The notes beneath the pieces were generated by a model that did no database searches, was not told the DNA's origin, and was given only the letters and a program-made list of their open reading frames with translations. The position numbers and the translations under genes were made by a program. A stretch of DNA of 64,000 nt from Bacillota bacterium (GTDB taxonomy: Bacteria > Bacillota > Limnochordia > Darwinibacteriales > DTU012), in assembly GCA_012837335.1 (NCBI GenBank), contig DURM01000023.1, positions 1 through 64,000 of the forward strand, read 5' to 3'. This document shows positions 31,962 through 41,257 of this stretch, piece after piece (position 1 is the first letter of the stretch; each line of letters begins with the position of its first letter).

Positions 31962-32873
31962 TCATCTCCCATCTAACATCCGGCCCGCGACAGAGCGGAG
32001 CGGCTTCCGAATTGCGCTTTCAAGGACCGGGACATTGGAAATTGCCTCTAAGAAGGCGGCTTGGTTGTCCTCTGAAGGAATCATCACCACCACCAGTTTT
32101 CCCGACTGGGGGTCGCGGCGGACGAGAGGTGTGAACTCCTGCTCACCAACATCCATAAAAACTCCAACCATCGCGGTAGCATCATGGGCGATCGCCTGCA
32201 TCTGGCCAATATTAGCCAACGTAGCCTTCGCATCAACGTCTTTAGGAATAATCTCAGCCGCCACCGCTTGCTTAAGGTACCACTCCCTTGCACTTGGCAG
32301 GCCTACGTTCATCACGCTCACTCCGCCGACAACCAATATAGGTCCATCAAACTCAATCTCCGTGGAGCGGATTTCAGCAATATCGGCTATTGACGGTCCC
32401 CGCATCAAAAAGTTCAGCAGTCCAGCACTGGTTATAGCTGCTCCAACTGCCGCTGCTAACCGCAGCCACAGGGAAAAAGCTGCAGTCAATTCAGACACTG
32501 CCGCGACAATAAAGGCAGTCCAGATCGCCAAATAGTTGCGTGCCTCAAAAACCCGTGCAATTCCTTCGATATAAGCTGTTCCTCTAGCTACTAACTCATC
32601 AGCCTCTAGTTTTTCCAACGAACTGCGCTCAATATTTCGCACTTCTCTAAACTGGGATGCTGCCATCAGTAAAAACGATACAGCTGCAAACTCCGCTTCA
32701 ATTAGAGACGGAACCAAAACTGCTCCTAACAGCGCTCCGATAAAACCAATAAACAAGTGGATAGCCCAGCCCTGAGGGTAGCTGGGATATTGGCGGTAAT
32801 CCCGCCTCAGCATATAGAGCCGGGCTGCCAATCCGGATAGAGCCGCCAGCACAACTGAAAATAAATAATCCAT
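31962..32873 (-). CDS. YIEGIA family sporulation membrane protein
   Basis: This 303-residue protein contains the name-giving peptide YIEGIARVFEARNYLAIW (about residues 100-115), preceded by two or three membrane helices (VVLAALSGLAARLY, GWAIHLFIGFIGALLGAVL) and followed by another helix pair. The C-terminal 150 residues are a soluble domain. The family is conserved in spore-formers and its mechanism is not established. The ATG at 32873 is chosen because AGGTG lies six bases upstream; a GTG at 32882 is possible. It lies directly after spoIIP. Confidence 0.85.
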   Translation of the reverse strand: MDYLFSVVLAALSGLAARLYMLRRDYRQYPSYPQGWAIHLFIGFIGALLGAVLVPSLIEAEFAAVSFLLMAASQFREVRNIERSSLEKLEADELVARGTAYIEGIARVFEARNYLAIWTAFIVAAVSELTAAFSLWLRLAAAVGAAITSAGLLNFLMRGPSIADIAEIRSTEIEFDGPILVVGGVSVMNVGLPSAREWYLKQAVAAEIIPKDVDAKATLANIGQMQAIAHDATAMVGVFMDVGEQEFTPLVRRDPQSGKLVVVMIPSEDNQAAFLEAISNVPVLESAIRKPLRSVAGRMLDGR

Positions 32874-32882
32874 CGCATTCAC

Positions 32883-34016
32883 CTAATTCTGCTCATCGTC
32901 TTGATCATCCTGAGGCTGCTCACCAGCAAATTCTCTGCGGAAAAAAGATCCAAGGGAACCTAGGCTTTGTTTGTTGATAATTAGGTAGCCAATAACTATC
33001 ACCGCCGTGATGCCTAATATCCAGAGAATGCTGCGGTAGGCAAGAGGGGAAGTCTGCTCTGTTTCCTGCTGCGCTGCTTCAGAGCTGGATAATCCCGCAG
33101 CTGCAGGAATAATCTCGGCAAAAAACTGCGCTGCCTGCTCCGCTAACTCTAAAGGATTGGTATGGGCCCCAAATTCTAATAGAATCATCCTTGGGCCTAA
33201 GTCCTGATTATAATTGCCCCGCGCATCAAAAATACCTTCGATGATCCCGGGATACTTCTCATCTGCTACCGCCTTAATTCGTTTGGCATACTCTAACGTG
33301 GTCTCCCGGTTTTCATTTTGGCGACCTACTACAATCCGCACCTTGGTTGTCGGTTTGCCTTCTATTTCGGTTTCATACACTTCCGGAGGAGTGGCATCCC
33401 GGTGAACGTCGATCAGTGTCCCGGGTTTGTGCTTCATCAGCTCAACGGCAGTACGCCGCGAACGGAGGTACGCCTCTCCATCATGGGGAAGATGGCTGTT
33501 GTCTGACCAAACTGCATTGTATCCTAAGTTGTTAAGGGCATCTGCCAGTGCTCTGCCAACTTCCATAATATCGCCGTGAGTTTCTGAATCAACGCCGCTG
33601 GTTGGTACATAAGATTCTGCGTTGTGGGTATGGTAAATGCCGATTGTGTTCCACTCTCGTTCCTCATCATCTTGCTTGGACGCGGCAGCACCAAACAGCC
33701 GCTCCCAGATACTGGGTTTAACAGCGGTGGTCAGCTGCTTCATATCAGGAAGAGTAATCTTTTCTTTCGCTTCCACAATTATGCGGTCGCCGGTAATTTC
33801 CACTACCTCATACCGCTGATTGTCCGCGGCGATATACGAGTCACCTACATCTAGGATCCTTGCGGTGTAAGTGATTACACCATTCTCATCTTCAAGGCTG
33901 AAGTAACCGCTGTCATTGCGTTCAAAAAGACTGGTCTCCAACCAAGATGCTTGAGCTGCAGAACTTATTCCAATCAATACTCCAAGTATTACCAGGTAAA
34001 TTACTGCCCGCTTCAA
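32883..34016 (-). CDS. spoIIP: Stage II sporulation protein P (engulfment hydrolase)
   Basis: The product (377 residues) is an amidase/endopeptidase that works with SpoIID and SpoIIM to thin septal peptidoglycan and drive engulfment of the forespore. Zinc-type motifs are visible: IYHTHNAESY (near 127), DVHRDA (near 203) and the late block GPRMILLEFGAHTNP. An N-terminal signal or anchor helix (about 4-22) is present, and an unusual second membrane helix lies near the C-terminus (about 329-347), followed by a charged tail. The TTG start overlaps the TGA of the DUF1614 gene by four bases, with GGGAGGAG upstream. Confidence 0.9.
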   Translation of the reverse strand: MKRAVIYLVILGVLIGISSAAQASWLETSLFERNDSGYFSLEDENGVITYTARILDVGDSYIAADNQRYEVVEITGDRIIVEAKEKITLPDMKQLTTAVKPSIWERLFGAAASKQDDEEREWNTIGIYHTHNAESYVPTSGVDSETHGDIMEVGRALADALNNLGYNAVWSDNSHLPHDGEAYLRSRRTAVELMKHKPGTLIDVHRDATPPEVYETEIEGKPTTKVRIVVGRQNENRETTLEYAKRIKAVADEKYPGIIEGIFDARGNYNQDLGPRMILLEFGAHTNPLELAEQAAQFFAEIIPAAAGLSSSEAAQQETEQTSPLAYRSILWILGITAVIVIGYLIINKQSLGSLGSFFRREFAGEQPQDDQDDEQN

Positions 34017-34807
34017 TCCTGCTCCTCCCTTCCATCGCTGCTGTCAGACTGCCCTTCATCGGAGCTTGTTCCGTGAATGCCCTGCATGTAAAGATTACGC
34101 TCCGCATCCGAGAGCTGCGATTCTGCTGGACCAGTTTCTTCATGCTCAAGCTTGGGTACATTTTTAACAAACAGTTCATCATCGGATTCAGCTTCAGGAC
34201 CACCCTGAAGACGCTCCCTAGTTTCGCCCACGAGCTCAGCTAACGCTACCGCGATGAATCCAGCAATGATAATGGCATCAAACACACCGGCTCCACCTAT
34301 GGCAACTGTGGATGGTAGCCCTGCTGCAAACGAGCGGACCAGATGGATCACATCAGTCAGGATGAGGCCCAAAGTTCCGGCAATAAAAGCGGAACGCCGG
34401 GATCTGCCCATCAAGTAGCCAACCACTCCCGCGGTGATGCTGAACAGCCACATAGGATCAATAAATGTTGGTCCGGTTGGATCAAAATCTGTCAGCTGAC
34501 CTAGACCAAAGACAATTCCGGCCGTAACAGCAGCTCCAACAAGGGCGCGCACCCATTCTCGGGTTGTATCTGCTCTACTCAGGAGATAGATGCACAAGGC
34601 GAGCGGCGCGAGTGCTCCTCCCACATTTACGCTTACTTCTACCGTTCCCCGATAAAGGGGGATATTGATAAAGCTGCCGCCAATCATAATACCGATAAAC
34701 AGCAAAGCTTGGCTGTCTGTTAAGCGCATGCGATCGAGTATTCTCTGCCCCGCGCCGAAATAAACGAGCGCTGCAGCAATCAAAAGTAAAATCATGCCTG
34801 CCGGCAT
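34013..34807 (-). CDS. DUF1614 family membrane protein
   Basis: This 264-residue protein has about seven to eight membrane helices in its first 220 residues and a highly acidic soluble tail (GGPEAESDDELFV to the end). The pattern fits DUF1614, a membrane family of unknown function. The ATG at 34807 has AGGAGGG upstream. It is translationally coupled to spoIIP by a four-base overlap, which suggests a link to sporulation in this organism; that link is inference. Confidence 0.78.
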   Translation of the reverse strand: MPAGMILLLIAAALVYFGAGQRILDRMRLTDSQALLFIGIMIGGSFINIPLYRGTVEVSVNVGGALAPLALCIYLLSRADTTREWVRALVGAAVTAGIVFGLGQLTDFDPTGPTFIDPMWLFSITAGVVGYLMGRSRRSAFIAGTLGLILTDVIHLVRSFAAGLPSTVAIGGAGVFDAIIIAGFIAVALAELVGETRERLQGGPEAESDDELFVKNVPKLEHEETGPAESQLSDAERNLYMQGIHGTSSDEGQSDSSDGREEQD

Positions 34808-34901
34808 AATATCCCTCCTACTGTTCCAATCTAAGGCTATTCTTCCCTTGCCTTTAAACCAATATGTAAACAGTTTGTTCGAGGAGGATGAAAACAGGCA
34901 C

Positions 34902-34934
34902 AAAAAAAGGATCTTGTCGTAAAACAAGATCCTT
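34902..34934 (-). terminator. Terminator of the ribosomal protein S1 gene
   Basis: On the minus strand AAGGATCTTGT pairs perfectly with ACAAGATCCTT and continues into TTTTTG. This is a strong intrinsic terminator between the S1 gene and the DUF1614-spoIIP unit. Confidence 0.9.
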
Positions 34935-34950
34935 AAAAGTTTCTTTTAGT

Positions 34951-36261
34951 TTATTGGTCTTTGAACAAATCGCCAAACATATCGCCGAGAGTAGTAGTCA
35001 GCTGTTCTTCTTCCTCGGGTTTTTCTTCGACTTTCTCCATCTTCTTAACTTCTTTTTTCACTTCCGGCTTCGGCTCTAACTCGCGGATGCTTAAGCCAAT
35101 CCGTCTTGCTTCCGGATCAAGGCTGATAACCTTCGCTTCAACTTCGTCACCGGATTTCACAACCTCGTCAGTTTTAGCCACATGGCGGTGAGCCAGCTGT
35201 GAAATGTGAATTAAGCCTTCGACACCGTCTTCAAGCTTAACAAACGCACCAAAATCAACTGTGCGGGTGACAATACCGCTGACTTTGTCACCTACTTGAT
35301 ATCTTTCTTCAATAGTATCCCATGGATCCGGAAGAGTTTGCTTCAGGCCGAGCGAAATTCGCTCTGCTTCCTTATCGAGACCAAGGACCATAACTTTAAC
35401 TTGATCACCTTCAGAAACAACATCAGAGGGATGTTTAACACGGCTGTGAGCCATTTCTGATACGTGAAGCAGACCTTCTACTCCGCCACCGATATCGACA
35501 AAAGCACCGAAGTCGGTAATTCTTCTGACAACACCGTCAACAACGCTTCCCTCTTCCAGAGTATTGAAGATTTCTTCTTTAGCTTTTTGATATTCTTCTT
35601 CTAAGAGATCTTTGCGGGAAAGCACAACATTATTCTTCTGGCGATCCAGCTCAATAATCTTTAATTCAAGCGTCTGGCCTACATATTTTTCTAAATCATC
35701 GACATAGTTGCGGGATACATGGCTGGCAGGAATAAACCCGCGCACTCCAAGGTCTACCAATAAGCCGCCTTTGACCACTTGAGTGACTTCGGCAGTAATT
35801 GGTTTGCCTTCAGCATAGAGCTGTTCTAATTCCGCCCATGCTTTCTGAGCATCAGCTCTGCGTTTGGACAGCACTACATTGCCCTCAGCATCGTCAACCT
35901 TGAGCACCCATACATCAATATCCTGCTCTAAAGCAAAAGCATCTTTTGGTTCCTGATTTGGCTTTAATCCCATTTCGTTAAGGGGAATCCGGCCTTCAGA
36001 TTTGTAACCTATATCTACAAGTACCTCATCAGTACCGATCTGAACAACTTTACCGGAAATGATTGTGTTCGGTACAGGTGTAGGCATATCAGAATACTCC
36101 TGCATTACTTCCTCATGAGAAACTTCAGGATCTCCGCTAGTCTCTGCTGCCTGAGTTTCAACTGCTTCGACCTCAGCTTCAGGTGTCTCAACTTCTTGTT
36201 TCGTCTCGTCTTGGTCAACTGGACCATTGACTACAACTTTTTCCTCTGTGAATTCACTCAT
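34951..36261 (-). CDS. rpsA: 30S ribosomal protein S1 (four S1 domains)
   Basis: The product (436 residues) has four S1 RNA-binding domains, beginning near residues 60, 145, 230 and 315. Each shows the typical G-x-V...DFGAFV(D/K)...GLLH(I/V)S pattern, clearest in GVVRRITDFGAFVDIGGGVEGLLHVSEMAH and the matching fourth domain. Acidic low-complexity tails flank the array at both ends. This four-domain form is the Bacillota version (YpfD-like) and is shorter than the six-domain E. coli protein; its contribution to translation initiation in this phylum is less certain. It lies downstream of plsC and cmk, the usual order. Confidence 0.92.
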   Translation of the reverse strand: MSEFTEEKVVVNGPVDQDETKQEVETPEAEVEAVETQAAETSGDPEVSHEEVMQEYSDMPTPVPNTIISGKVVQIGTDEVLVDIGYKSEGRIPLNEMGLKPNQEPKDAFALEQDIDVWVLKVDDAEGNVVLSKRRADAQKAWAELEQLYAEGKPITAEVTQVVKGGLLVDLGVRGFIPASHVSRNYVDDLEKYVGQTLELKIIELDRQKNNVVLSRKDLLEEEYQKAKEEIFNTLEEGSVVDGVVRRITDFGAFVDIGGGVEGLLHVSEMAHSRVKHPSDVVSEGDQVKVMVLGLDKEAERISLGLKQTLPDPWDTIEERYQVGDKVSGIVTRTVDFGAFVKLEDGVEGLIHISQLAHRHVAKTDEVVKSGDEVEAKVISLDPEARRIGLSIRELEPKPEVKKEVKKMEKVEEKPEEEEQLTTTLGDMFGDLFKDQ

Positions 36262-36501
36262 TCTCTCAATAACCCCCTCGATTACCAGTCCGGAGACAAG
36301 CGCATCTTACTGCCCCAACCTCAGGACAACTTCCACTACATTTATTATATTTATACCTATCACTGTTTCTCATAATATGTATAAGTTTTTATGAAAAGCC
36401 AGTATAGGTTAAAACACAATCTAAATTATACTCCCTTATAGTATGTCATCTTTCTCGAAATAATTTCCTATCTAAAATCATTTCTCTGTTTCATTTCTCG
36501 C

Positions 36502-37089
36502 TTAAGCCTTAAATTCCTGCCTATTAAGACTAGTAAATTGTTCAAAAATCAAATTATTTATTTCAGCTAGTTCTTCTTTGGTTGCCTTTTTACCTTCTTT
36601 TGGCTGAATTGGCCTGCCGACAAGCACTTCAATTTTCTGACGAAAGCGAAGTTTCTCGGTTCCCCGAATTAGTACAGGGACAATTGGTGATTGAGTCCGC
36701 TGCGCCAGCATCGCTGCCCCGCTGTGAAACGGCAGCAGCTCTTCGCCTTTATTTCGCGTACCTTCAGGAAAAATACCCAGCAGCTTATTGTCACGCAGAA
36801 TCTGCAAAGCAGTGCGGATTGCACTTGTATCAGCAGTTCCGCGGTGGACGGGAAACGCATGCAGCTGGCCGAAAAACCATGCCGACAAGCGGTTTTTAAA
36901 TAACTCCGCCTTTGCCATAAAATGAACCGGCCTTTTAACGGCAATTCCGAGCATGACTGGATCCAGCATGCTGACATGATTTGCCACCAAGACACCCGCT
37001 CGATCCGGAATGTTTTCTAAACCGACAATCTTTATTCGGAAACAAATATTGAACAGAATCAGCGCTATCAGCCGCAGTACTCTATACAC
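36502..37089 (-). CDS. plsC: 1-acyl-sn-glycerol-3-phosphate acyltransferase
   Basis: This 195-residue membrane-bound enzyme adds the second acyl chain to make phosphatidic acid. It has an N-terminal hydrophobic anchor, the catalytic HX4D motif as NHVSMLD (near 37), the glycerol-phosphate binding FPEGTRN (near 108), and a PVLIRGTE block. The start GTG has GGAGG upstream. It overlaps the cmk gene by eight bases, so the two form one operon with the aminotransferase and chorismate mutase. Confidence 0.93.
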   Translation of the reverse strand: MYRVLRLIALILFNICFRIKIVGLENIPDRAGVLVANHVSMLDPVMLGIAVKRPVHFMAKAELFKNRLSAWFFGQLHAFPVHRGTADTSAIRTALQILRDNKLLGIFPEGTRNKGEELLPFHSGAAMLAQRTQSPIVPVLIRGTEKLRFRQKIEVLVGRPIQPKEGKKATKEELAEINNLIFEQFTSLNRQEFKA

Positions 37090-37759
37090 TTTTCTCCCTC
37101 CGCGCAGCTAACTTTAAAACTTGTTCCACCACTTCGGCAACAGTTAAATCGGTAGTATCAATCTCAACTGCATCATCGGCTTTGCGCAGTGGTGAGACCG
37201 CTCTAGTGGAGTCAAGATGATCCCTCTGTTTGAGATCGGACACTAATTTACCGAAATCAAGATCATGGCCTTTTGCTACCAGCTCATTATACCTGCGGCG
37301 AGCTCTTTCCTCCACTGATGCACAGAGAAAAACTTTAACATCGGCATCAGGTAGAACAGTTGTACCAATATCCCGGCCATCCATCACAACATTATTGGCA
37401 GCCGCTAGCTGCTGCTGCATTCTGACCATACCAGAGCGCACTTTGGGATGACTCGCAATAATAGAAACGTACTGGGATACCTCTGGTCTGCGAATTGCTT
37501 CGGTTATCTCTGTATCTCCGATAAATACCCGACAGGAAACCAACGCATCCGCAGCAGGAACCAAACGCAGATCCATCTGCTGTTGAATCCGATGTACTTC
37601 CTCCTCAGAACTAGGCTCCACTCCCGCTTCTAGTACCAGGTAGGTTAAGGCACGATACATCGCTCCTGTATCGATATACAGATACCCGAGTCTGCTGGCA
37701 ACCAGCTTAGCAACAGTGCTTTTACCTGCGCCTGCCGGTCCGTCGATCGCTATCTGCAT
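37082..37759 (-). CDS. cmk: Cytidylate kinase
   Basis: The product (225 residues) phosphorylates CMP and dCMP with ATP. The P-loop GPAGAGKST starts at residue 6, the DTGAMYRA block follows, and the NMP-binding region contains VMDGRDIGTTVLPDA. The RARRRYNEL lid segment is present. The ATG at 37759 has AAAGGAGG upstream, and the longer frame runs into the upstream aminotransferase gene. The genes overlap by 10 bases. Confidence 0.96.
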   Translation of the reverse strand: MQIAIDGPAGAGKSTVAKLVASRLGYLYIDTGAMYRALTYLVLEAGVEPSSEEEVHRIQQQMDLRLVPAADALVSCRVFIGDTEITEAIRRPEVSQYVSIIASHPKVRSGMVRMQQQLAAANNVVMDGRDIGTTVLPDADVKVFLCASVEERARRRYNELVAKGHDLDFGKLVSDLKQRDHLDSTRAVSPLRKADDAVEIDTTDLTVAEVVEQVLKLAARREKSV

Positions 37760-38844
37760 GCCAGAACCTCCTTTAAAGCACCCATCATCCTGCGGTTCTG
37801 CTCCATAGTTCCAATCGTAATCCGTACACAGCTGGGCAGTCCAAATGAAGCACCCGAGCGGATAATCACACCTCGCGCCATCAGCTGACGGCATACCGCA
37901 TCTGCATCCGATTCTAGATCGACTAAAACAAAGTTGGTCTCTGTCGGGATGGATTCCAGCCCCATCTCTGCAAACTGTTCATATAAATACCGCTTGCCCA
38001 GCTCATTCACTTCTATACTGCGCTGCAGATGATCTTGATCATCTAACGCGGCGGCGGCTGCAGCCTGAGCCAAAGAGTTCACGTTAAAAGGCTCTTTGGT
38101 CTTCAGCATTGCGTTAATAACACTTGGATCAGCTACTCCATATCCAACGCGGAGAGCAGCGAGAGCATGTATTTTTGAAAAAGTCCGCGTGATTAATAGA
38201 TTGGGATAGTCTTGCAGCAAATCGATCGTCTGCGGATAAACATCAGACCTGACATATTCGTAGTAAGCTTCATCAATAACTACCAGAATCTGCTTGGGTA
38301 CCCCGCTTAAAAATCGCTCCAGTTCGGTTGTGTCAACAATAGTGCCGGTGGGATTATTGGGATTGCACACGAAAATAATCTTAGTATGTTCAGAAATCTG
38401 TTCCGCCATGGCATTTAAATCATACCGATAGTTGTCCAGCGGAACCGAAACAATTTTTGCTCCCATTAAAGCAGCAGCAAACCGATACTGGGAAAAAGTT
38501 GGTTCGCAGATAATCACCTCGTCACCCGGCATCAGATAAGTTTCGGCAGTTAATTTAATCAGCTCATCAGAGCCGTTGCCGACGATAATCTGCTCAGGTT
38601 CAACTGCCAACTGCTTCGCAAGCTTATTTCTCAAACCAACTGCGCTGCCGTCAGGATACACATGGACGCTGTCAAGATTTTCGAGAATAGCGCTGCGAGC
38701 CTTGCTGCCCATTCCCAAGGGATTTTCGTTTGACGCTAATTTAATAATATCAGATACGCCATACTCCCGTTTTACTTCATCAATATGCTTGCCGGGAACA
38801 TATGGTGTAATCTGGTCCAATTCGCTCCGATACCTAATTGTCAT
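37750..38844 (-). CDS. hisC: Histidinol-phosphate/aromatic aminotransferase
   Basis: This 364-residue PLP enzyme of the class I/II aminotransferase fold has SNENPLGMG near the N-terminus, the NPNNPTGT motif, the Asp of VIDEAYYEY and the PLP lysine in TFSKIHALAALRVGYG. It matches the HisC family. Because it sits one base from a chorismate mutase gene and far from any other his gene, it more likely transaminates an aromatic acid precursor (phenylalanine/tyrosine synthesis), although it may serve both pathways. Confidence 0.9.
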   Translation of the reverse strand: MTIRYRSELDQITPYVPGKHIDEVKREYGVSDIIKLASNENPLGMGSKARSAILENLDSVHVYPDGSAVGLRNKLAKQLAVEPEQIIVGNGSDELIKLTAETYLMPGDEVIICEPTFSQYRFAAALMGAKIVSVPLDNYRYDLNAMAEQISEHTKIIFVCNPNNPTGTIVDTTELERFLSGVPKQILVVIDEAYYEYVRSDVYPQTIDLLQDYPNLLITRTFSKIHALAALRVGYGVADPSVINAMLKTKEPFNVNSLAQAAAAAALDDQDHLQRSIEVNELGKRYLYEQFAEMGLESIPTETNFVLVDLESDADAVCRQLMARGVIIRSGASFGLPSCVRITIGTMEQNRRMMGALKEVLACR

Positions 38845-39212
38845 TACTCCACATCCTTTACTAAATCAGGCCTTAATTTTACTGCATCCCGCAGATATAG
38901 GTGGCGAATTTCTGCCTTACTTAGGCTTGTATGACAGTGGATTAAAATCCGAATGCACAGCGGCAGACTGCCGGGAACCGGGATCTCAACAGAGCACATC
39001 AGAGGTGTCTGGGTAAAGCCGCACTCACGCGCTGCTCGAGCCGGAAAAGCTTGATCGAGATCCGGAGTTACCGTGAAAATGATGCTGATCAAATCATCCT
39101 CGGTTAGGTTGTTCTGCTTAATCATCTCTGACAGCAGATATTTGGTAGCATCAATTATCTCTTGTTCATTGTTTTTGGCAGCAGTAATTGCTCCCCTTAC
39201 TGCACGTACCAA
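38844..39212 (-). CDS. aroH: Chorismate mutase, AroH type
   Basis: The product (about 122 residues) converts chorismate to prephenate, feeding tyrosine and phenylalanine synthesis. It belongs to the trimeric AroH fold: the N-terminus VRAVRGAITAAKN carries the first arginines, RAARECG the next, and PVPGSLPLCIRILIH the C-terminal active-site strand. The start is uncertain. An ATG at 39221 directly abuts GGAG, so the in-frame TTG at 39212, nine bases from the same GGAG, is preferred. It shares one base with the aminotransferase start. Confidence 0.92.
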   Translation of the reverse strand: MVRAVRGAITAAKNNEQEIIDATKYLLSEMIKQNNLTEDDLISIIFTVTPDLDQAFPARAARECGFTQTPLMCSVEIPVPGSLPLCIRILIHCHTSLSKAEIRHLYLRDAVKLRPDLVKDVE

Positions 39213-39243
39213 AGTCCGCATCTCCTTTCTTTTCCTTTATCAA

Positions 39244-40479
39244 TTAACCCTGAGCCGCATAAAATCCTGCTGTACTTCCTGTTGAAAATGCAGCCTGAAG
39301 ATTAAATCCACCGGTTACACCATCCACATCGATCACTTCCCCAGCAAAATACAAACCTTGTATCAGCTTTGATTCCATTGTTTTTGGATTGATTTCATTT
39401 ACATTGACACCTCCGGCGGTAACAATCGCCGATGAGAGGGGAAGAGTATCTGTAATGACCAGTTCCAGCCGCTTTAACAGCTGAACCAGCTTCAGCCTTT
39501 CGGCTTTGGTAATCTGGTTAACCGGCCTTTCTGGTGCTATCTGCGACCGCTCGATCATTACCGGAATCAGACTCTTCGGCAACAGCTCTCTGAGGCTGTT
39601 TTTAAACTGCTTGCGCTGAAACTTCTGAAAATCTCTCTGAACTCTTTTGTCCAGTTCGTCCTCTGTTAAAGCCGGTTTTAAATCTATGGTTATGGTTACA
39701 GTTCGACCCTCCCGCAACCACAGCGCTGCCTGGCGGCTTAAGGTCAGAATGATCGGCCCTGTAACTCCAAAATGGGCAAACTGCATCTCACCAAATTCGC
39801 TGACGCTTTCTCCTTCACTGGAAAGTTTGGCAGTTACATTCCGTAAACTCAGGCCGGAAACCTGCTTTACCCAGGTTTGCCTGGTTTTCAATGCTACCAG
39901 CGCCGGAAAGATTGGTGTCACTGTGTGTCCAAGCTCCCTGGCAAAAGTATAGCCATCGCCTGTTGAGCCTGTTCCGGGATAGCTGGCTCCACCGGTGGCA
40001 ATAATTACTCGGTCCACCTCATAGTAACCACTGCTAGTATCTACACCCTGCACTTTCCCATCCCAAGCAACCACTTTCTTAACTTGCGTGTTGGGCTTAA
40101 TTTTTGCACCTGAATCTTTAGCGAAGCGAATCAAGGTATCGGCAACTTGGTCAGCATCATCGGATACCGGAAATACCCTCTGCCCCCGCTCAACCTTGGT
40201 TTCAAGCCCATACTGACTCAGCAGATTGATCAAATCTGAATTTGTAAAGCGGTGGAGGGCACTGTAAAGAAATTTACCATTGCCCGGATAATGAGCAATA
40301 AACTCCCGAATTGTCCGGGCGTTGGTAATGTTGCAGCGTCCCTTGCCGGAGATGCGGATCTTTTTGCCTGGAAGATCATTTTTTTCTAACAGCAGTACAT
40401 CAGCACCCTGTCCGGCTGCCGTACCTGCTGCCATCAATCCTGCGGCTCCTCCTCCGACAACTATCACTCTATTTGCCAC
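39244..40479 (-). CDS. HI0933-family flavoprotein (NAD(P)/FAD-dependent oxidoreductase)
   Basis: The product (411 residues) has an N-terminal FAD-binding Rossmann motif VVGGGAAGLMAA and the family block GKKIRISGKGRCNITN. It also has IATGGASYPGTGSTGDGY and a C-terminal FAGEVIDVDGVTGGFNLQAAFSTG that completes FAD binding. This architecture is the HI0933/YhiN/BaiN family; most members have no known substrate, although one gut enzyme reduces bile-acid intermediates. It starts with GTG inside the end of rluB (11-base overlap). Confidence 0.88.
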   Translation of the reverse strand: MANRVIVVGGGAAGLMAAGTAAGQGADVLLLEKNDLPGKKIRISGKGRCNITNARTIREFIAHYPGNGKFLYSALHRFTNSDLINLLSQYGLETKVERGQRVFPVSDDADQVADTLIRFAKDSGAKIKPNTQVKKVVAWDGKVQGVDTSSGYYEVDRVIIATGGASYPGTGSTGDGYTFARELGHTVTPIFPALVALKTRQTWVKQVSGLSLRNVTAKLSSEGESVSEFGEMQFAHFGVTGPIILTLSRQAALWLREGRTVTITIDLKPALTEDELDKRVQRDFQKFQRKQFKNSLRELLPKSLIPVMIERSQIAPERPVNQITKAERLKLVQLLKRLELVITDTLPLSSAIVTAGGVNVNEINPKTMESKLIQGLYFAGEVIDVDGVTGGFNLQAAFSTGSTAGFYAAQG

Positions 40480-41200
40480 GGCGCTTCACCGCCTGTCTGA
40501 GTTTGCCAATTTCCTGCTCTGTCAGCTGCCGCCAGCTGCCGGGTGCTAGTTTTCCCAGCTTAATTGGACCGAACTGAGTGCGGATCAACCTGCGCACAGA
40601 CAGATCGAGAGCCTGACACATGCGGCGAACCTGGCGGTTGCGGCCCTCATGAATGCCGATCTTAAGAACTGACTTACGAGGAGTAGATGACAACAACTCC
40701 ACATAGGCGGGTCTGGTAATGCCGTCTTCCAGTTCAACACCAGATCGCAGCACCGCTAAATCATCCTCTGAGACCTCCCCGATCACCTCCACCAGATAAA
40801 ACTTGCGCACCTCATATTTAGGATGCATCAGGCGGTTAGCAAGCTGTCCATCATTAGTTAACAGCAGCAGACCTTCAGATTCATAGTCCAAACGACCCAC
40901 AGGATAGACCCGCTCTTCAACCGAGGTCAAAAGATCCATTACTGTCTTTCTGCCCCGATCGTCCTTGACAGTGGTTAAATAACCCCGCGGTTTATTTAAA
41001 AGATAGTAGGCATACTTCTCCTTTGATCGGATCGCTTTACCATCTACTTTGACCGTATCATACCTCAAATCAACTTTTGTGCCTAGTTCCGTAACTACTC
41101 TGCCGTTTACTGTTACCCGCCCGGCTGTGATCAACTTTTCACTGGCGCGGCGTGAGGCAATGCCAGCATGAGCAATTACTTTCTGCAGTCTTTCTTTCAT
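40469..41200 (-). CDS. rluB: 23S rRNA pseudouridine synthase, RluB/RsuA family
   Basis: The product (243 residues) has an N-terminal S4 RNA-binding domain (about 1-60, ERLQKVIAHAGIASRRASEKLI). The catalytic domain includes the pseudouridine synthase motif PVGRLDYESEGLLLLTNDG, with the nucleophilic Asp, and the later GRNRQVRRMCQAL block. It probably modifies U2605-equivalent of 23S rRNA. In many Bacillota rluB lies near scpAB and spore genes, as here. Confidence 0.94.
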   Translation of the reverse strand: MKERLQKVIAHAGIASRRASEKLITAGRVTVNGRVVTELGTKVDLRYDTVKVDGKAIRSKEKYAYYLLNKPRGYLTTVKDDRGRKTVMDLLTSVEERVYPVGRLDYESEGLLLLTNDGQLANRLMHPKYEVRKFYLVEVIGEVSEDDLAVLRSGVELEDGITRPAYVELLSSTPRKSVLKIGIHEGRNRQVRRMCQALDLSVRRLIRTQFGPIKLGKLAPGSWRQLTEQEIGKLRQAVKRRGK

Positions 41201-41257
41201 TTACATCACTGCTCCCTCATGAATAACATCTTACCTGACTGAACAGATTTTTACAAG

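Noticed and set aside
31768-32535. 255-codon plus-strand open frame opposite YIEGIA and the capping gene
   Set aside because: Both minus-strand genes match known families; the plus frame has no recognised motif or ribosome binding site.
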